Shown here in pieces: positions 5,394 through 6,707 of a stretch of DNA of 6,707 nucleotides. The DNA is from Acidobacteriota bacterium (GTDB lineage Bacteria > Acidobacteriota > Terriglobia > Acidiferrales > UBA7541). The translations under genes and the position numbers were made by a program. Below the pieces are notes generated by a model, which was not told the DNA's origin, made no database searches, and was given only the letters and a program-made list of their open reading frames with translations. The stretch lies in assembly GCA_003131705.1 (NCBI GenBank), contig PKUY01000408.1, forward strand, positions 287-6,993, in the 5' to 3' direction. How positions within the stretch are numbered: the stretch's first letter is position 1; each line of letters opens with the position of its first letter.

Positions 5394-6707
5394 TTAGTGC
5401 ACAGTGACGTTAATCGTGGCGGTGGTGCGGCCGAAGGCGTTCGTGCCGTAGAGCCAATAAGTGGTCGATTGCGTGGGCGTGACCGCGACGCTCGTCCCGC
5501 GCGCCGCGCCGACATCCGGCGAGACGATCAGGTACGAGGCTTCGGTGACGGACCAGCTCAGGGTCACGGGCGTACCCGCCGACACGGATTGCGACGTTGC
5601 GGTGAAGCTTGCGATCGCGGGCGCGGAACCCGTCGGAGCATTCGCGGCGGTATAAATCGGATTCATTTCGATCACTTCGAAATCGGAAGTGGTGACGCTG
5701 CCGAGATTATGGAGGTCGCCGTTGTTCCAGCGATCGTTCGGCGCGCCGCTGATGTACATCGACGAGCCGTTGTCCGCCATGATCATCCCGTATTTCTTGA
5801 GTGCTGCCAGGATCACCTGATTCGCCGCGGAAAATCCGTAAATATCGAAACTCGATTTAAGGCGCAGGCGCATGCCCATGGGCGCGGCGAACGTGTTTGT
5901 CGAGTTGGCAGCCCAGTGAGATGCGGGTGGGACAAACGCGGCGCGGCTCGCTTGCAAGGTGAAGCGCAATGCGTGATTGATCTGGCCCGCGGCAACTTCG
6001 TCATAGCGAGCAAGGCCGGGGAAAATTGGCAGGCCGGCTGCGTCGGCTGAGGTCCATGTGTAGGGACGCTGCTCGTCGGCAGCGAGATCCCAGACGGTAG
6101 TGGAGGCGGCGCTCCAGCTCGTGGTGTTGTGCGATGCGTTGTACAGCTCGTAGAGCCAGCAATTGCTGTTGTCGAGCACGAGGACGTGCTGGTCGCCACT
6201 GGGATTTGGATCGCCCTCGATTGGAGCGGTGACCGGGATGGGCATCGGGCCGGGATCGCTCTCGTCGGCAAAATCGGTAAGGTTGATGCTTACCGGTCCC
6301 TGCGCCGAGCCAACCACAAGGTACGGAATGCCGATGATCGAGCCGTTAAATTGTCCCGCGCCGAAATCGGGGTGCAGACCGATACCGCCGCCGATGAAAT
6401 TAATGATGGCGGCGGAATTCGGGTCCACCGGCGCGCTGGAGATGTCTTTATTCCACAGATTGTCCGCGGGGAACGGGACGAAACCGTTGAGGCTGCCGCC
6501 CTGCCCGGCGCTCATGACGCTGCAAACGGGAGGTGGTGTTCCGCCCCCACCGCCTCCTCCGCCACCACCGCTCGTCGATGTGACCACCAGAATTTGTGCG
6601 CCGGACGTGCTGCTGCCGGGATCGGGGTTCGTGACCGTCACGCTGAAATTGCCTGCAGCGGGCGCGGTGCCTGCAGCGATGAGGCGTGTGGTCGAAACGA
6701 AAGTCGT
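5394..6707 (-). CDS. Large secreted multidomain protein, C-terminal part (start beyond window edge)
   Basis: The frame is open to the right edge, giving 437 visible residues, with the stop TAA at 5396-5394. Visible residues 1-44 are the end of an IPT/TIG-like immunoglobulin-fold domain (TTFVSTTRL, then VTVTNPDPGSSTSG). Ten glycines and TPPP follow as a linker (47-60). Next is a core of about 280 residues (roughly 72-355), including PFPADNLWNKDISSAPVDP, DESDPGPMPIP, QHVLVLDNSNCWLYELYNAS, RPYTWTSADAAGLPIFPGL, PMGMRLRLKSSFDI, KKYGMIMADNG and GAPNDRW. I do not recognise this core as a named domain, though similar proteins seem familiar from Acidobacteriota. The last ~75 residues are an Ig-like repeat (ATSQSVSAGTPVTLSW to INVTVH). 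Secretion is inferred from the domain style, since no signal peptide is in view. A GTG at 6641 is an internal valine, not the start: the IPT-like sequence continues upstream in frame. Confidence 0.85.
   Translation of the reverse strand, partial: TTFVSTTRLIAAGTAPAAGNFSVTVTNPDPGSSTSGAQILVVTSTSGGGGGGGGGGTPPPVCSVMSAGQGGSLNGFVPFPADNLWNKDISSAPVDPNSAAIINFIGGGIGLHPDFGAGQFNGSIIGIPYLVVGSAQGPVSINLTDFADESDPGPMPIPVTAPIEGDPNPSGDQHVLVLDNSNCWLYELYNASHNTTSWSAASTTVWDLAADEQRPYTWTSADAAGLPIFPGLARYDEVAAGQINHALRFTLQASRAAFVPPASHWAANSTNTFAAPMGMRLRLKSSFDIYGFSAANQVILAALKKYGMIMADNGSSMYISGAPNDRWNNGDLHNLGSVTTSDFEVIEMNPIYTAANAPTGSAPAIASFTATSQSVSAGTPVTLSWSVTEASYLIVSPDVGAARGTSVAVTPTQSTTYWLYGTNAFGRTTATINVTVH
6540..6569 (-). 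repeat. Glycine-codon tract encoding a ten-glycine linker
   Basis: Thirty bases of GGN codons encode ten consecutive glycines between the IPT-like domain and the core domain of the secreted protein, followed by TPPP. The codons vary in the third position, so this is not a pure mononucleotide run, but low-complexity tracts like this can expand or contract between strains. It acts as a flexible spacer between folded domains. Confidence 0.75.

Overview
The window is compact, GC-rich bacterial chromosome. Protein style points to Acidobacteriota, by inference only: there is no rRNA or marker gene. The main clues are the IPT/TIG-like and Ig-like secreted protein with a glycine linker, the TSUP-DUF1634 pair, and the wording of the aromatic hydroxylase and AmrS proteins. 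No tRNA, rRNA, CRISPR array, insertion sequence or phage gene was found.

Layout. Positions 1-3231 hold a minus-strand cluster, transcribed from right to left: an AmmeMemoRadiSam-type radical SAM enzyme (amrS), then 13 nt later a phenylalanine 4-hydroxylase (phhA) broken by two single-base frameshifts, then after a 164-nt leader a VAO/4-cresol dehydrogenase-type FAD oxidase. The oxidase runs off the left edge. A divergent intergenic region of about 370-390 nt (about 3210-3598) carries a 15-bp repeat, an inverted copy of its core, a possible fold and candidate -10 boxes for both directions. Positions 3599-5137 hold a plus-strand cluster: a TSUP-family membrane transporter, a DUF1634 membrane protein overlapping it by 4 nt, and a small soluble protein of unknown function. 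Positions 5138-5393 show no convincing gene. Positions 5394-6707 hold the C-terminal part of a large, probably secreted, minus-strand protein whose start lies beyond the right edge.

How the genes fit together. The hydroxylase and the oxidase both act on aromatic compounds (phenylalanine to tyrosine; oxidation of para-substituted phenols), so a small aromatic-metabolism unit is plausible. Why amrS leads it is not evident. TSUP and DUF1634 proteins often occur together and probably form one transport unit for a sulfur-containing or organic anion. The oxidase (1-1166) is clear on translation and continues past the window edge.

Nothing here is a clearly new system. The points most worth checking are whether phhA is truly broken, the repeat-bearing divergent promoter region, the structured leader before the oxidase, and the uncharacterised core domain of the secreted protein.
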